64,000 nt of DNA from Terrisporobacter glycolicus ATCC 14880 = DSM 1288 (GTDB taxonomy: Bacteria > Bacillota > Clostridia > Peptostreptococcales > Peptostreptococcaceae). Shown one piece after another: positions 54,225 to 64,000 of this stretch. The stretch covers positions 558,001 to 622,000 of the forward strand of contig NZ_CP117523.1 in NCBI RefSeq assembly GCF_036812735.1. The letters run 5' to 3'. The notes under the pieces were generated by a model, which ran no database searches, was not told where the DNA came from, and saw only the letters and a program-made list of their open reading frames with translations. Position 1 is the stretch's first letter, and each line of letters begins with the position of its first letter. The position numbers were made by a program, and so were the translations under genes.

Positions 54225-55172
54225 TTATCTCATAATAGTATAAGCCATATAAGCTACGTATAATATAAGGAATATAATACCTTGTGATTTTACAAGTGAA
54301 TTGTCTTTTTTCATAAAGAAGTATAAAAGTACAGTTATAGCAACCATGAATATTACATCTATTAAGGCAAAGGCACTTATAGTTATAGGACTTATAGTAG
54401 TAGCCAATCCTAAAACTAATAAGATGTTAAATATGTTAGATCCTATAACGTTTCCTATTGCTATTTCTGTTTCACCTTTTTTTATTGCCACAACAGATGT
54501 TACAAATTCAGGTAACGATGTACCAATAGCAACTATTGTTAATCCAACTAAGTTAGCACTCATTCCAAAAGATGTTGCTATGTCAGTAGCAGAATCAACA
54601 ACCATATCTCCACCTAATACTATACCAACAACACCAATTATACTTAGCAAAATAGTTTTTGGCATAGATGATTGTCCAGCAACTTCTACATCCATAGTTG
54701 TTGCAGCCTCGTTAGCAGTTTCTTGACTACTTTTTTTAGCAGACTTTACTGTATCAATTAAAAAATATGCAAATACAGCTAGTAGTATTAATCCTTCTAT
54801 TCTACTAATATTTAAATTTAATCCAAATAGTAATAGCAAAGCACTAACTAATAGTAAAAAAGGTGCATCTTTTTTTATTGTACCTTTTTGAACTGGTAGT
54901 TTAGCGATTATTGCTGAAACACCAAGAACTACAAGTATGTTGAAAAAGTTTGATCCAACAACATTAGCTACACTCATATCATTTTGTCCAGCTAATGATG
55001 ATGTAATACTTACAGCTGCTTCTGGTGCACTTGTTCCCATGGCAACAATTGTAAGTCCTATAACCATGGCAGGAACATTAAATTTTTTTGCTATAGATGA
55101 TGCCCCTTCCACGAATAAATCAGCTCCTTTTATAAGAAAAAAGAAACCTATAATTAAAAGTAAAAATGACAT
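54225..55172 (-). CDS. Calcium/sodium antiporter (CaCA family, YrbG-like)
   Basis: A 315-residue membrane protein with ten helices in two inverted repeats. The two alpha-repeat ion-binding motifs, GLTIVAMGTSAPEAAVS and GLTIVAIGTSLPEFVTS, each supply a glutamate for Ca2+/Na+ exchange, and VVGSNFFNILVVLG/VIGSNIFNILLVLG are the paired elements after them. The reading frame continues upstream to 55226, but CCTCC on the plus strand (55181-55185) gives GGAGG eight bases before the ATG at 55172. It is monocistronic. Ion direction and specificity are inferred from the family. Confidence 0.92.
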   Translation of the reverse strand: MSFLLLIIGFFFLIKGADLFVEGASSIAKKFNVPAMVIGLTIVAMGTSAPEAAVSITSSLAGQNDMSVANVVGSNFFNILVVLGVSAIIAKLPVQKGTIKKDAPFLLLVSALLLLFGLNLNISRIEGLILLAVFAYFLIDTVKSAKKSSQETANEAATTMDVEVAGQSSMPKTILLSIIGVVGIVLGGDMVVDSATDIATSFGMSANLVGLTIVAIGTSLPEFVTSVVAIKKGETEIAIGNVIGSNIFNILLVLGLATTISPITISAFALIDVIFMVAITVLLYFFMKKDNSLVKSQGIIFLILYVAYMAYTIMR

Positions 55173-55310
55173 TTTAATTCCTCCGAATTTCATTAAAATA
55201 ATTTTGACGATATTATAGGATACCACAAAAACTGAATATTTACAAAGTATTTTGAAAGAATCATGGTAGTGGTAATATGTTTATATATTGTATAAATTTA
55301 ATTAATTTTT

Positions 55311-55360
55311 TAATAATAAAATAAGCTATTTATAAAAATAAATAGCTTATTTTATTATTA
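55311..55360. terminator. Perfect 23-bp inverted repeat (terminator-like)
   Basis: Positions 55311-55333 pair with 55338-55360 (core ATAAGCTATTTAT/ATAAATAGCTTAT) around AAAA. It stands in a 397-base gap between divergent genes, where no live gene needs it, and overlaps the end of a decayed minus-strand reading frame, so it probably served that lost gene. Confidence 0.65.
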
Positions 55361-55457
55361 ATCTTTCACTTTTAGGATTTCAAATAATTGAATCATTAAA
55401 ATATATTCTTTGAACTTTATTCCACCCTTTAGGATTAAATATATATTCTACATTTCT
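55347..55457 (-). pseudogene. Possible decayed coding remnant of unknown family
   Basis: On the minus strand, 55457 down to the TAA at 55349-55347 reads RNVEYIFNPKGWNKVQRIYF, continues NDSII, meets one TGA, and goes on in frame as NPKSERLIIK. A TGA in place of Trp and, just upstream, a TAA in place of Lys are the kind of single changes expected in a dying gene, and the amino-acid composition (G, W, P, Q) is richer than random AT-rich DNA gives. It ends exactly at the inverted repeat above. I do not recognise the family. The remaining gap (to 55569) looks like the promoter of the response regulator. Confidence 0.35.
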
Positions 55458-55569
55458 TTAAAAAATTATTCCTGGAAATTATAATAACTTAAACATATTT
55501 GTTAAAATGGAATAAATTAACTAATATAATAGTATGTAGAGAAAAACTTTTAATTTAAGGAGAAGAATT

Positions 55570-56280
55570 ATGGAGAAAGAACATATTTTAGTAGTTGAGG
55601 ACGATGATGATATAAATAATCTTATTGCTAAAACACTGCAAAAACAAGAATATAGAGTTACTCAAGCTTTTTCTGGAAGTGAAGCTAATCTTCGTTTGTC
55701 TATGGATAAGTTTCATTTAGTAATGTTAGATTTAATGTTACCAGGAATCACAGGAGAAGAATTAATAAAAGAAATTAGAGAAAAACAAGACATGCCTATT
55801 ATAGTTATTTCAGCAAAAACTTCCTTGGAAGATAAAGTTAATGTATTAGATTTAGGTGCAGATGATTATTTAACCAAACCATTTGAACTAGAAGAGATAT
55901 TAGCTCGAGTAAATTCTCAGCTAAGAAGATATAGAAAATTTGGAAATGCGGTTAATTATAACTTGGAAAATAAAGATGGATACAAATTTAAAGAATTAGT
56001 ATTAAATGAACAATCTAGAACAGTTAAGATTAGGAATGAAAATCTTTCTTTGACTAATCATGAGTTTGATATTTTATATATTTTAATAAAAAATCCAGAT
56101 AAGGTTTATTCAAGAGAAGCCTTATACGAATTAGTATGGAAAAGTGGCTATTATGGAGAAGACAATTCTGTAAATGTGCATGTGAGTAATATAAGAAAGA
56201 AAATAAAAGAAGTAGAAAAAGAAGAGGAATACATAAAAACAGTTTGGGGTATAGGATTTAAATTAAATAATAATCAATAA
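55570..56280 (+). CDS. OmpR-family response regulator
   Basis: A 236-residue regulator with receiver motifs VVEDDDD (8-12), LVMLDLMLPGITGEE (phospho-Asp near residue 56) and DDYLTKPFE, and a winged-helix output domain ending with the HVSNIRKKIKEV recognition region. It heads a four-gene set with an ABC ATPase, permease and kinase typical of lantibiotic/bacitracin defence. AAGGAG precedes the ATG. Direct repeats just after the stop codon are a probable binding site for this protein. Confidence 0.92.
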   Translation: MEKEHILVVEDDDDINNLIAKTLQKQEYRVTQAFSGSEANLRLSMDKFHLVMLDLMLPGITGEELIKEIREKQDMPIIVISAKTSLEDKVNVLDLGADDYLTKPFELEEILARVNSQLRRYRKFGNAVNYNLENKDGYKFKELVLNEQSRTVKIRNENLSLTNHEFDILYILIKNPDKVYSREALYELVWKSGYYGEDNSVNVHVSNIRKKIKEVEKEEEYIKTVWGIGFKLNNNQ

Positions 56281-56302
56281 TCTTTAAACTTTCTTTAAAC
56301 TT
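56281..56302. promoter_or_regulatory. Direct repeats, probable response-regulator operator
   Basis: TCTTTAAACTT occurs twice in tandem (56281-56291 and 56292-56302), followed by a partial third copy (TCTTGAA). The 11-base period places each copy on the same face of the helix, as for OmpR-family sites. It lies 84 bases before the ABC ATPase gene. Confidence 0.6.
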
Positions 56303-56385
56303 TCTTGAATATTTATTAAAAATATTTTTGTATTATTATAAATATAAAGTTAATTAAAATTTAAAAAAATTGAGGGAGATTAAGG

Positions 56386-57306
56386 ATGAAAGCAGTTATA
56401 AGAACACATAAACTGTGTAAAAAGTATGGTAAAGATTTTGCATTATCAAATATAAATATTACTGTAAATCAAGGTGATATTTACGGTTTAGTAGGGAATA
56501 ATGGCTCTGGCAAAACTACATTGCTTAGAATTTTAACAGGTCAAGGAGTAGCCAGTAGTGGTCAATTTGAATTATTTGAAAAATCATCAAAAGAAGAATT
56601 AAATAAGGCTAGATGTAGAACAGGAACAATAATAGAATCACCAAGTTTTTATGAAAAATTAACAGTAGAGCAAAATATGGAGTACTATAGAATTCAAAGG
56701 GGAATACCAGGTAAGGTCAAAATAGATAAAGTTTTAGAAGAAGTAAATTTATTAGATGCAAAGAAAAAGAAATTTAAAGATTTATCTCTTGGTATGAAAC
56801 AAAGATTAGGATTAGCATTGGCAATGATGACAGAGCCAGAATTATTGTTATTGGATGAACCTATAAATGGACTAGATCCATCGGGTATTATAGAAATAAG
56901 AAATTTACTTTTAAAACTTAATAAAGAAAAGAACATAACAATTCTAATATCAAGTCATATATTATCTGAATTATCAAATGTTGCAACTTGTTATGGATTT
57001 TTAAATAAAGGATATTTAGTAGAAGAATTATCAGCAAAAGAACTTGAGGAAAAATGCAAAACTTACTTAGAAATAAAAGTTAGTAGTCCTAAAAAAATGT
57101 CAGCATTACTAGAAGAAGAGCTAGGCTATAAGGATTATAAAGTATTGCCAGAAGATAGAATACAGATATTTGAAGGTATTGATAAGCCAGAAAAAATAAG
57201 TAATTTAGCTGTTTCTAATAGCATAGGGTTATTAGCTATGGAGGAAAAATCTTTAAATCTTGAAAATTATTATATGTCTTTAATTGGAGGTGTTCAACAT
57301 GCTTAA
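56386..57306 (+). CDS. ABC transporter ATP-binding protein (BcrA/lantibiotic-immunity type)
   Basis: A 306-residue ATPase: Walker A GNNGSGKTT, signature LSLGMKQRLGLALAM, Walker B LLLLDEPINGLDPSG and switch SSHILSEL, with a C-terminal extension of about 80 residues common in BcrA-like proteins. With the permease that follows it is expected to expel or displace a bacitracin- or lantibiotic-like peptide. GGGAG precedes the ATG. The end overlaps the permease gene by eight bases. The same regulator-ABC-kinase order is found in Clostridioides Cpr-like nisin-resistance loci, though only one permease is present here. Confidence 0.9.
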   Translation: MKAVIRTHKLCKKYGKDFALSNINITVNQGDIYGLVGNNGSGKTTLLRILTGQGVASSGQFELFEKSSKEELNKARCRTGTIIESPSFYEKLTVEQNMEYYRIQRGIPGKVKIDKVLEEVNLLDAKKKKFKDLSLGMKQRLGLALAMMTEPELLLLDEPINGLDPSGIIEIRNLLLKLNKEKNITILISSHILSELSNVATCYGFLNKGYLVEELSAKELEEKCKTYLEIKVSSPKKMSALLEEELGYKDYKVLPEDRIQIFEGIDKPEKISNLAVSNSIGLLAMEEKSLNLENYYMSLIGGVQHA

Positions 57307-58078
57307 TTATATAAAAAGTGAATTTTATCGTAATTTACATTCTAAGGGGAATTATATATTTTTATTTGGGTGTATGTCATTTGTTATATTTTTAAATGGA
57401 GTACTTGCTGCTTTTGCTAATAATACACCAAACTTTCCTTATGCAGGTACTTGGTTTTCTTTTTCATCATTATATTCAAGTATGGGGATACCACTAGTTT
57501 TATGTCTACCTATGGTAGCAGTAGTATTTGGGCAAGAACACAAAAGTCATACTTTAAAAAATGCTATTTCTTATGGTATACCAAGAAGTGAAATTTATTT
57601 TGGCAAATTTATAGTTTTATTAGTAATAGCATTAATTAACTTAATTGTTATTAGTGCTGTTTATATTGGAAGTGGTTTGATATTACTTGATAATAGTGGT
57701 TCAGTTTATTTAAAGGAATTAATAAGAGCTTTAATAGCTTGTGCACCATTATTTTTGATTAGTAGCACTGTTGCTCATTGCCTTTACTTTATTTTTGACA
57801 ACGAAACAACAGTTTCCATGTGGTGGGTTTCAATTATGGTTATAATACCAAAAATTTTAGAGTTATTGGGGGCTAGAGTTGAGGTATTAAAAAAAGTAGC
57901 ACATTTTATGCCATGGAATATAGTGAAAAATATTACACAAGGAAGTGGAGATCATAAATTTATATTCTTTTGGAGTAGCCAACAAGGATTAACAAATTGC
58001 TTTATTGTAGGTATCATTGGAACAATAGTATTTTATTTATTGGGAATGAAATTATTTGAAAAGGTTGAAATAAAATAA
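57299..58078 (+). CDS. ABC-2-type permease (BcrB-like)
   Basis: A 259-residue membrane protein with six helices (about 16-35, 55-80, 100-125, 145-165, 175-190 and 230-250) and the short N-terminal SEFYRNLHSKGNYIF that precedes helix 1 in this family. It pairs with the ATPase upstream. The track of the frame opens at 57284, but the GGAGG at 57286-57290 puts the start at ATG 57299, inside the last codons of the ATPase gene. Peptide export or immunity is inferred from context. Confidence 0.88.
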   Translation: MLNYIKSEFYRNLHSKGNYIFLFGCMSFVIFLNGVLAAFANNTPNFPYAGTWFSFSSLYSSMGIPLVLCLPMVAVVFGQEHKSHTLKNAISYGIPRSEIYFGKFIVLLVIALINLIVISAVYIGSGLILLDNSGSVYLKELIRALIACAPLFLISSTVAHCLYFIFDNETTVSMWWVSIMVIIPKILELLGARVEVLKKVAHFMPWNIVKNITQGSGDHKFIFFWSSQQGLTNCFIVGIIGTIVFYLLGMKLFEKVEIK

Positions 58079-58101
58079 TATTAAAAGGGGGTGTGCAGAT
58101 T

Positions 58102-59013
58102 ATGATATTTATGGTTATAGTTTTATTTTTTACAAGTGTGTATTTCTCTGCACGCTTTTTTTTACTTTCTAAAAATATTAGAGAAGCAAAAGATAATTTA
58201 AAAGAAATCATCAAAGAGATAGGACAAAATAGAAGACTTACTTTGTCTTCTCCACATAATGATATGGAAAACTTATTAGAGGAAATGAATAATTATTTAG
58301 AAATAACGCAAAGGGAAAAAATTAAAAATGGACGAAGAGAAAAAGAATTACGAAAAGAAATAGAAAATATATCTCATGATTTAAGAACTCCATTAACATC
58401 CATATTGGGTTATGTTGAATTGATGAAGGATGAGGAAATAAGCAATGAAGAAAAATATGAATATATTTCAATAGTGGAGAAAAAATCTAGAGCATTAAAA
58501 AATCTAATTCAAGATTTTTATGATTTATCCAGGCTAGAAACTGATGAATATAAGATGGAAACAAAAAATATAGATATACATAAAGAGTTAATGGAACAAT
58601 TGTTGATTTTTTATAATGATTTTGATAAAAAAAATATACATGTAGAATTGAACCTTGGTGATGAGGCAATAATAATTCAAGGTGATTTAAAAATTATAGA
58701 AAGAATTTTTATCAACTTGATTCAAAATGCAATTAAGTATACAAAGGATACTTTTAAAGTATGTATAAAAGAATCAAGAGATAATGTTGATATAATTTTT
58801 AGTAATAATGTAAAAAACTTAGAAGAAGTTCATGTAGAAAAACTATTTAATCGTTTTTATATGAAAGATCAATCAAGAAATAATCAAAGTTCTGGATTAG
58901 GACTTACCATAACTAAGCTCTTAGTTGAAAAGATGAATGGTAGTATAAAGGCAGAAATAAATGATAACTTTATACATTTTATAATTACTTTTAAGCATGA
59001 TTTTAAAAGATGA
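58102..59013 (+). CDS. Sensor histidine kinase of the BcrABC-like module
   Basis: A 303-residue kinase with a single N-terminal helix (about 1-20) and no extracellular domain. A coiled coil precedes the H-box ENISHDLRTPLTSILGYVEL, and the ATPase domain has NLIQNAIKYT and SSGLGLTITKLL. The reduced N-terminus is like the kinases of lantibiotic-resistance modules. A GTG at 58093 is too close to GGGGG (58087-58091), so the ATG at 58102 is preferred. It lies 23 bases after the permease gene and most likely phosphorylates the regulator at 55570-56280. Confidence 0.9.
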   Translation: MIFMVIVLFFTSVYFSARFFLLSKNIREAKDNLKEIIKEIGQNRRLTLSSPHNDMENLLEEMNNYLEITQREKIKNGRREKELRKEIENISHDLRTPLTSILGYVELMKDEEISNEEKYEYISIVEKKSRALKNLIQDFYDLSRLETDEYKMETKNIDIHKELMEQLLIFYNDFDKKNIHVELNLGDEAIIIQGDLKIIERIFINLIQNAIKYTKDTFKVCIKESRDNVDIIFSNNVKNLEEVHVEKLFNRFYMKDQSRNNQSSGLGLTITKLLVEKMNGSIKAEINDNFIHFIITFKHDFKR

Positions 59014-59171
59014 ATAAATTTAAAAAATAAGGGAAATACCTAATTATATACTATATATTTGAATAAAATTAACCACATTAAAATTTTAACAAAAACAAAT
59101 AAACCTTAGTTGTATCAAAAATTATGTATTCATCATATAGTAATATATCTTGAACAAATGGAGGCTATATT

Positions 59172-61013
59172 ATGTGTGGAATTGTAGGATGGTCTAATCT
59201 TAAAAATAATATAAGAGATTACTCCCATATAATGGACAAAATGATTAGTACACTTAAGCTTAGAGGACCTGACTCAGGAGGATTAAAAGTTTATAATCAT
59301 GCATTAATTGGTCATAGAAGACTTGCTATAGTTGACCCAACTGGAGGTCTTCAACCTATGACAAAAAAAATAGGTAATAAAGAATATACGATTTGTTATA
59401 ATGGAGAACTTTATAACACGGAAGAAGTAAGAGCTGGCTTAATTGCAAAAGGATATTCTTTTGATTCTTATGGTGATACAGAGGTTCTGTTAACATCATA
59501 TATTGAATATGGAAAAAACTGCGTAGAATATCTTAATGGTATTTTTGCATTTGGAATTTGGGACGAATATAATCAAGAGTTATTTTTATGTAGAGACCCA
59601 CTTGGAATTAAACCGCTTTTTTACTCTTATAAAGATAGTAATTTAGTTTTTGCATCGGAAATGAAAACTTTATTACAACATCCAAATGTAGATTCAGTAG
59701 TAGATAAAGATGGTTTGATTGAACTTATGTCTTTAGGACCAGGAAGAAACTTAGGTAGTGGAATATTTAAAGATATAAAAGAACTTCCACCAGCATTTTA
59801 TTTAATATTTAATAGCAAAGGTATAACTTTAAATGAGTATTGGAAACTAGAAGTAAGAGAACATGAGGATGATTTAGAAAAAACGAAAAATACTGTTAGA
59901 GATTTATTAGTAGAAATCATAGAAAATCAACTTGTTAGTGATGTACCTGTGTGTACTTTTTTATCTGGAGGACTTGACTCAAGTATAATTTCAAAGGTTG
60001 CCTTTGATAAATTTAAAGAACAGGGATCTAAAACTCTAAATACTTTTTCTATAGACTATGAAAATAATGATAAATATTTTAAGAAAAGTTTATATCAACC
60101 AAACTCTGACTTAGAATATGTAAAAAGAATGGTAGACTTCTTAGGAAGTAATCATCATGGCATTGTTTTAGATAATATTGATTTGGCGCATGCATTAGAT
60201 GATGCAACTATAGCTGCTGATTTGCCAGGGATGGCAGATATAGACTCATCATTATATTTATTTGCAAAAGAAGTAAGAAAATATGCTACTGTAGCTTTAT
60301 CAGGCGAATGTGCTGACGAAGTATTTGGAGGATATCCTTGGTTTACAAGAGAGTACGATTCTATTGAAATATTCCCTTGGGCAAATTCTATAGGTTACAG
60401 AAAAAATATTTTAAAAGATGATTTAAAACAACTTCCTATTGAAGAATATGCAAAGCAAACTTGTAGAGATAGTATAAATAGAGTAGAAAAATTACCAGGA
60501 GAAAGTCACGAAGATAAAATAATAAGAGAGTTATCTTATATAAACATTAAGCACTTTATGCTTACTTTAATTAATAGAAAAGATAGAATGACTATGTCTA
60601 ATAGTTTGGAAGGCAGAGTACCCTTCGCTGACAAAAGATTAGTACAATATGCTTTTAATTTGCCAAAAGATTTAAAGTTACTACATGGTAGAGAAAAAGG
60701 ACTACTTCGTGAAGCTGTAAGAGGTTTAGTACCAGATGACATTATAGACAGAAAGAAAAGTCCTTATCCAAAAACTCACAATCCTGAATATACTAAAGAA
60801 GTTAGCCAAATGCTAAGATTGATTTTAGAAGACAAAACTTCTCCAATTCATCAGATTGTGGATTATAATTTTGCTTCTAGATTAATTGATACAGGAGGCA
60901 CATCTTTTGAACAACCTTGGTATGGACAATTAATGACTGGTCCACAAGTTATTGCTTATTTAATTCAGTTTAATAACTGGATGAAGTTTTATAATGTTAA
61001 ATTAGATATATAG
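59172..61013 (+). CDS. asnB: Asparagine synthase, glutamine-hydrolysing
   Basis: A 613-residue class II amidotransferase. Processing of MCGIVGWS leaves the nucleophile Cys2. The glutaminase domain contains GHRRLAIVD and CYNGELYN, and the synthetase domain (from about 210) contains the PP-loop LSGGLDSSI, SGECADEVFGGYPWF and EGRVPFADKRLVQYA. It converts aspartate to asparagine with glutamine and ATP. The length is that of AsnB. GGAGG lies seven bases before the ATG. It is monocistronic. The upstream gap shows no T-box motif. Confidence 0.95.
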   Translation: MCGIVGWSNLKNNIRDYSHIMDKMISTLKLRGPDSGGLKVYNHALIGHRRLAIVDPTGGLQPMTKKIGNKEYTICYNGELYNTEEVRAGLIAKGYSFDSYGDTEVLLTSYIEYGKNCVEYLNGIFAFGIWDEYNQELFLCRDPLGIKPLFYSYKDSNLVFASEMKTLLQHPNVDSVVDKDGLIELMSLGPGRNLGSGIFKDIKELPPAFYLIFNSKGITLNEYWKLEVREHEDDLEKTKNTVRDLLVEIIENQLVSDVPVCTFLSGGLDSSIISKVAFDKFKEQGSKTLNTFSIDYENNDKYFKKSLYQPNSDLEYVKRMVDFLGSNHHGIVLDNIDLAHALDDATIAADLPGMADIDSSLYLFAKEVRKYATVALSGECADEVFGGYPWFTREYDSIEIFPWANSIGYRKNILKDDLKQLPIEEYAKQTCRDSINRVEKLPGESHEDKIIRELSYINIKHFMLTLINRKDRMTMSNSLEGRVPFADKRLVQYAFNLPKDLKLLHGREKGLLREAVRGLVPDDIIDRKKSPYPKTHNPEYTKEVSQMLRLILEDKTSPIHQIVDYNFASRLIDTGGTSFEQPWYGQLMTGPQVIAYLIQFNNWMKFYNVKLDI

Positions 61014-61018
61014 ATATG

Positions 61019-61054
61019 AAAAAGTCATTAATATAAAGTTTATTAATGGCTTTT
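61019..61054 (+). terminator. Intrinsic terminator after asnB
   Basis: AAAAGTCATTAATA (61020-61033) pairs with TATTAATGGCTTTT (61041-61054), with one G-T pair and a seven-base loop. Confidence 0.82.
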
Positions 61055-61184
61055 AAAATTACTTTTGGTAGAATTTTTTGTAAATAAAAATTATTCTGTT
61101 AATAAAATATCAATAGTTGCTACTGAAAAAATAGTATGTTAACATTTAAATATAAAATTGAATAAAAATACATGAGAATTGGAG

Positions 61185-61230
61185 AGTAATATTAAATTGG
61201 CATAAGCCTTTATTTAATATTACTTTTTTT
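61185..61230 (+). terminator. Leader terminator before glpK (possible antitermination site)
   Basis: AGTAATATTAAA (61185-61196) pairs with TTTAATATTACT (61213-61224) around a loop with GGC/GCC, then seven T. It sits 127 bases before glpK, well away from the asnB terminator, so it would stop a transcript started upstream for glpK. In Bacillus, glp genes are controlled by GlpP antitermination at such leaders. A partial cre-like element (GGAAAACGTTTTAT) is at 61268-61281. Confidence 0.6.
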
Positions 61231-61338
61231 GTGTAAATTCATTTTAAAAAAATAATTATATAACTTGGGAAAACGTTTTATAAATAATTATATATGCAAT
61301 TAAACTATTTAAGCTTATTAAATAAAATTTAATTATAA

Positions 61339-62886
<1,548 letters not shown>

Positions 62887-62916
62887 TAATTAAATTAAAT
62901 AAGGGAGTGAATCTAA

Positions 62917-63630
62917 ATGTTACCATACATAGGAGAATTTTTAGGTACGATGATTCTAATTTTATTAGGAGACAGTGTAGTTGCCAATGTAAATCTGAAT
63001 AAATCAGGAATGAAAGGTGCAGGATCAATACAGATTACAATAGCTTGGGGTCTTGCAGTATTATTACCAGCATTTATATTTGGAGCAGCATCAGGAGCTC
63101 ATTTTAATCCAGCTTTAACTATAGCATTAGCAATTGATGGATCATTTGCTTGGTCTATGGTACCAGGATATATAATTGCACAAATAGCAGGAGCATTTGT
63201 AGGTGCATGCTTAGTATATATATTATTTAAATGTCAATTTGATGAAACAGATGATCCAAATACATTAAAAGGTGTATTTTGCACTGCACCATCAATAGAA
63301 AATAAACCATATAATTTTTTAAGTGAAATAATAGGAACTTTTGTTTTAGTATTTGCAATAAAAGGAATTGGTAATGTTGCCGGTGTTGGAGATATGGGAT
63401 TAAATTATCTATTTGTATTTGGAATAATAGTATCAATAGGTATGTCTTTAGGTGGATTAACTGGATATGCTATAAACCCAGCTAGGGATTTAGGACCAAG
63501 AATAGCTCATGCAATTCTACCAATCAAAGGAAAAGGAAGTTCTAGATGGGATTATGCTATAGTACCAATATTAGGACCAATCATAGGTGGCGCTCTAGCA
63601 GCATGGTTATTTATGATTATACCATGGTAG
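62917..63630 (+). CDS. glpF: Glycerol uptake facilitator (aquaglyceroporin)
   Basis: A 237-residue MIP-family channel with six helices and both half-helix boxes: HFNPALTIAL (first NPA) and AINPARDLGPR (second NPA, followed by the pore Arg). The extra loop between helices 3 and 4 and the DLGPR ending are typical of GlpF-type aquaglyceroporins rather than water channels. It lets glycerol diffuse in for glpK to trap. GGGAG precedes the ATG. The order glpK-glpF is the reverse of Bacillus but common in Clostridia. Confidence 0.95.
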   Translation: MLPYIGEFLGTMILILLGDSVVANVNLNKSGMKGAGSIQITIAWGLAVLLPAFIFGAASGAHFNPALTIALAIDGSFAWSMVPGYIIAQIAGAFVGACLVYILFKCQFDETDDPNTLKGVFCTAPSIENKPYNFLSEIIGTFVLVFAIKGIGNVAGVGDMGLNYLFVFGIIVSIGMSLGGLTGYAINPARDLGPRIAHAILPIKGKGSSRWDYAIVPILGPIIGGALAAWLFMIIPW

Positions 63631-63744
63631 TAAACTTATCATAAAAAATACATTAATAGAGATATGTAAGAGGTACTATTGAATAAAGAACAGTTAGTTG
63701 TAATATAAGGAAAGTATAAAAGAGTATAAAATTTATTTAAATAT

Positions 63745-63774
63745 AAAAATGTCAACATAATGTTGACATTTTTT
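63745..63774 (+). terminator. Intrinsic terminator after glpF
   Basis: AAAATGTCAACAT (from 63746) pairs with ATGTTGACATTTT (to 63772) with a minimal loop and more T after it. Confidence 0.82.
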
Positions 63775-63832
63775 ATTATTATAAACTAAAAAAGCTAATA
63801 ATATATATAGAATGAATTCTGGAGGTATGACT

Positions 63833-64000
63833 ATGGATAAAGAATTATTAAGCAACATAAATAAATTATTAGATGAAAAACTTATACCAATAAATAAAGA
63901 AATAGAAACAATTAAATTAGATATAAGTGAACTAAAACTAGAGATAAAAAACTCTTCTCAAAGTAAAAAAAATAATAATATTTTACATGAAAAGATAAAT
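63833..64000 (+). CDS. Start of an uncharacterised coiled-coil protein (cut by the window end)
   Basis: The reading frame begins at ATG 63833, seven bases after GGAGG (63821-63825), and is open to the right edge for 56 codons. The start reads MDKELLSNINKLLDEKLIPI and the following residues form repeated I/L-spaced heptads (INKEIETIKLDISELKLEI), predicting a coiled coil. Similar short coiled-coil proteins of unknown function are common in Clostridia. The 3' part is missing, so length and role are unknown. An in-frame ATG at 63827 lies too close to the ribosome site. Confidence 0.7.
   Translation, partial: MDKELLSNINKLLDEKLIPINKEIETIKLDISELKLEIKNSSQSKKNNNILHEKIN

Noticed and set aside
59014-59171. 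T-box leader before asnB
   Set aside because: No T-box core sequence, specifier stem or antiterminator was found in the 158 bases.

Overview
The window is about 64 kb of very AT-rich DNA with AGGAGG or GGGGG ribosome sites, Clostridium-style gene content and dense intrinsic terminators. A fused gcvT-gcvPA gene behind a tandem glycine riboswitch, Bce-type and Bcr-type peptide-antibiotic modules, AspT-like carriers and a sodium-pumping methylmalonyl-CoA decarboxylase all point to an anaerobic, low-GC Firmicute, most likely of the Peptostreptococcaceae (a relative of Clostridioides, Romboutsia, Paraclostridium or Terrisporobacter). The genus cannot be fixed from the sequence alone. No rRNA, tRNA, CRISPR array, insertion sequence or prophage was seen, so this reads as ordinary chromosome.

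Layout. 0-8 kb: the end of a MerR/TipAS regulator, a corrinoid adenosyltransferase, an Mrp-type Fe-S carrier ATPase, UDP-GlcNAc 2-epimerase with a Bcp peroxiredoxin, an aromatic-acid-exporter-like protein, a COG1915 (LOR/SDH domain) enzyme, and the ACT/UPF0210 pair. 8-12.5 kb: a very large propeller-type sensor kinase and a split ThrE exporter. 12.5-12.8 kb: a decayed metallophosphoesterase. 12.8-19.6 kb, minus strand: a five-gene exopolysaccharide operon (degenerate GGDEF receptor, DUF2334 deacetylase-like protein, family 2 glycosyltransferase, BcsB-like protein, glycosidase-like protein). 19.7-22 kb: a FUSC-like protein and a YkvI-like carrier. 22-25.8 kb: a LysR regulator divergent from a CoA-disulfide-reductase/rhodanese flavoprotein and a siroheme/ferredoxin reductase.

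26-37.2 kb: a LysR regulator divergent from a complete succinate-to-propionate route: AspT-like carrier, CoA-transferase, two-piece methylmalonyl-CoA mutase, MeaB, epimerase and the four-subunit Na+-translocating methylmalonyl-CoA decarboxylase. The corrinoid adenosyltransferase at the left end could supply the mutase cofactor. 37.3-46 kb: an ABC exporter, a DUF3810 protein and a complete BceRS-BceAB module. 46-54.2 kb: a zinc-ribbon membrane protein, FolT, the glycine riboswitch with the glycine cleavage genes (no gcvH here), and an HxlR/RclA-like redox pair. 54.2-64 kb: a Ca2+/Na+ antiporter, a second regulator-ABC-kinase module of bacitracin/lantibiotic type, asnB, glpK-glpF behind a terminator-bearing leader, and the start of a coiled-coil protein.

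The most unusual system is the exopolysaccharide operon. Its membrane GGDEF protein has lost the catalytic signature but kept the RxxD inhibitory-site motif, and the synthase has no PilZ domain, so c-di-GMP control may act through this receptor in trans, as described for the Listeria Pss system. The second is the succinate-decarboxylation locus, which encodes every step of a pathway whose only energy yield is a sodium gradient.
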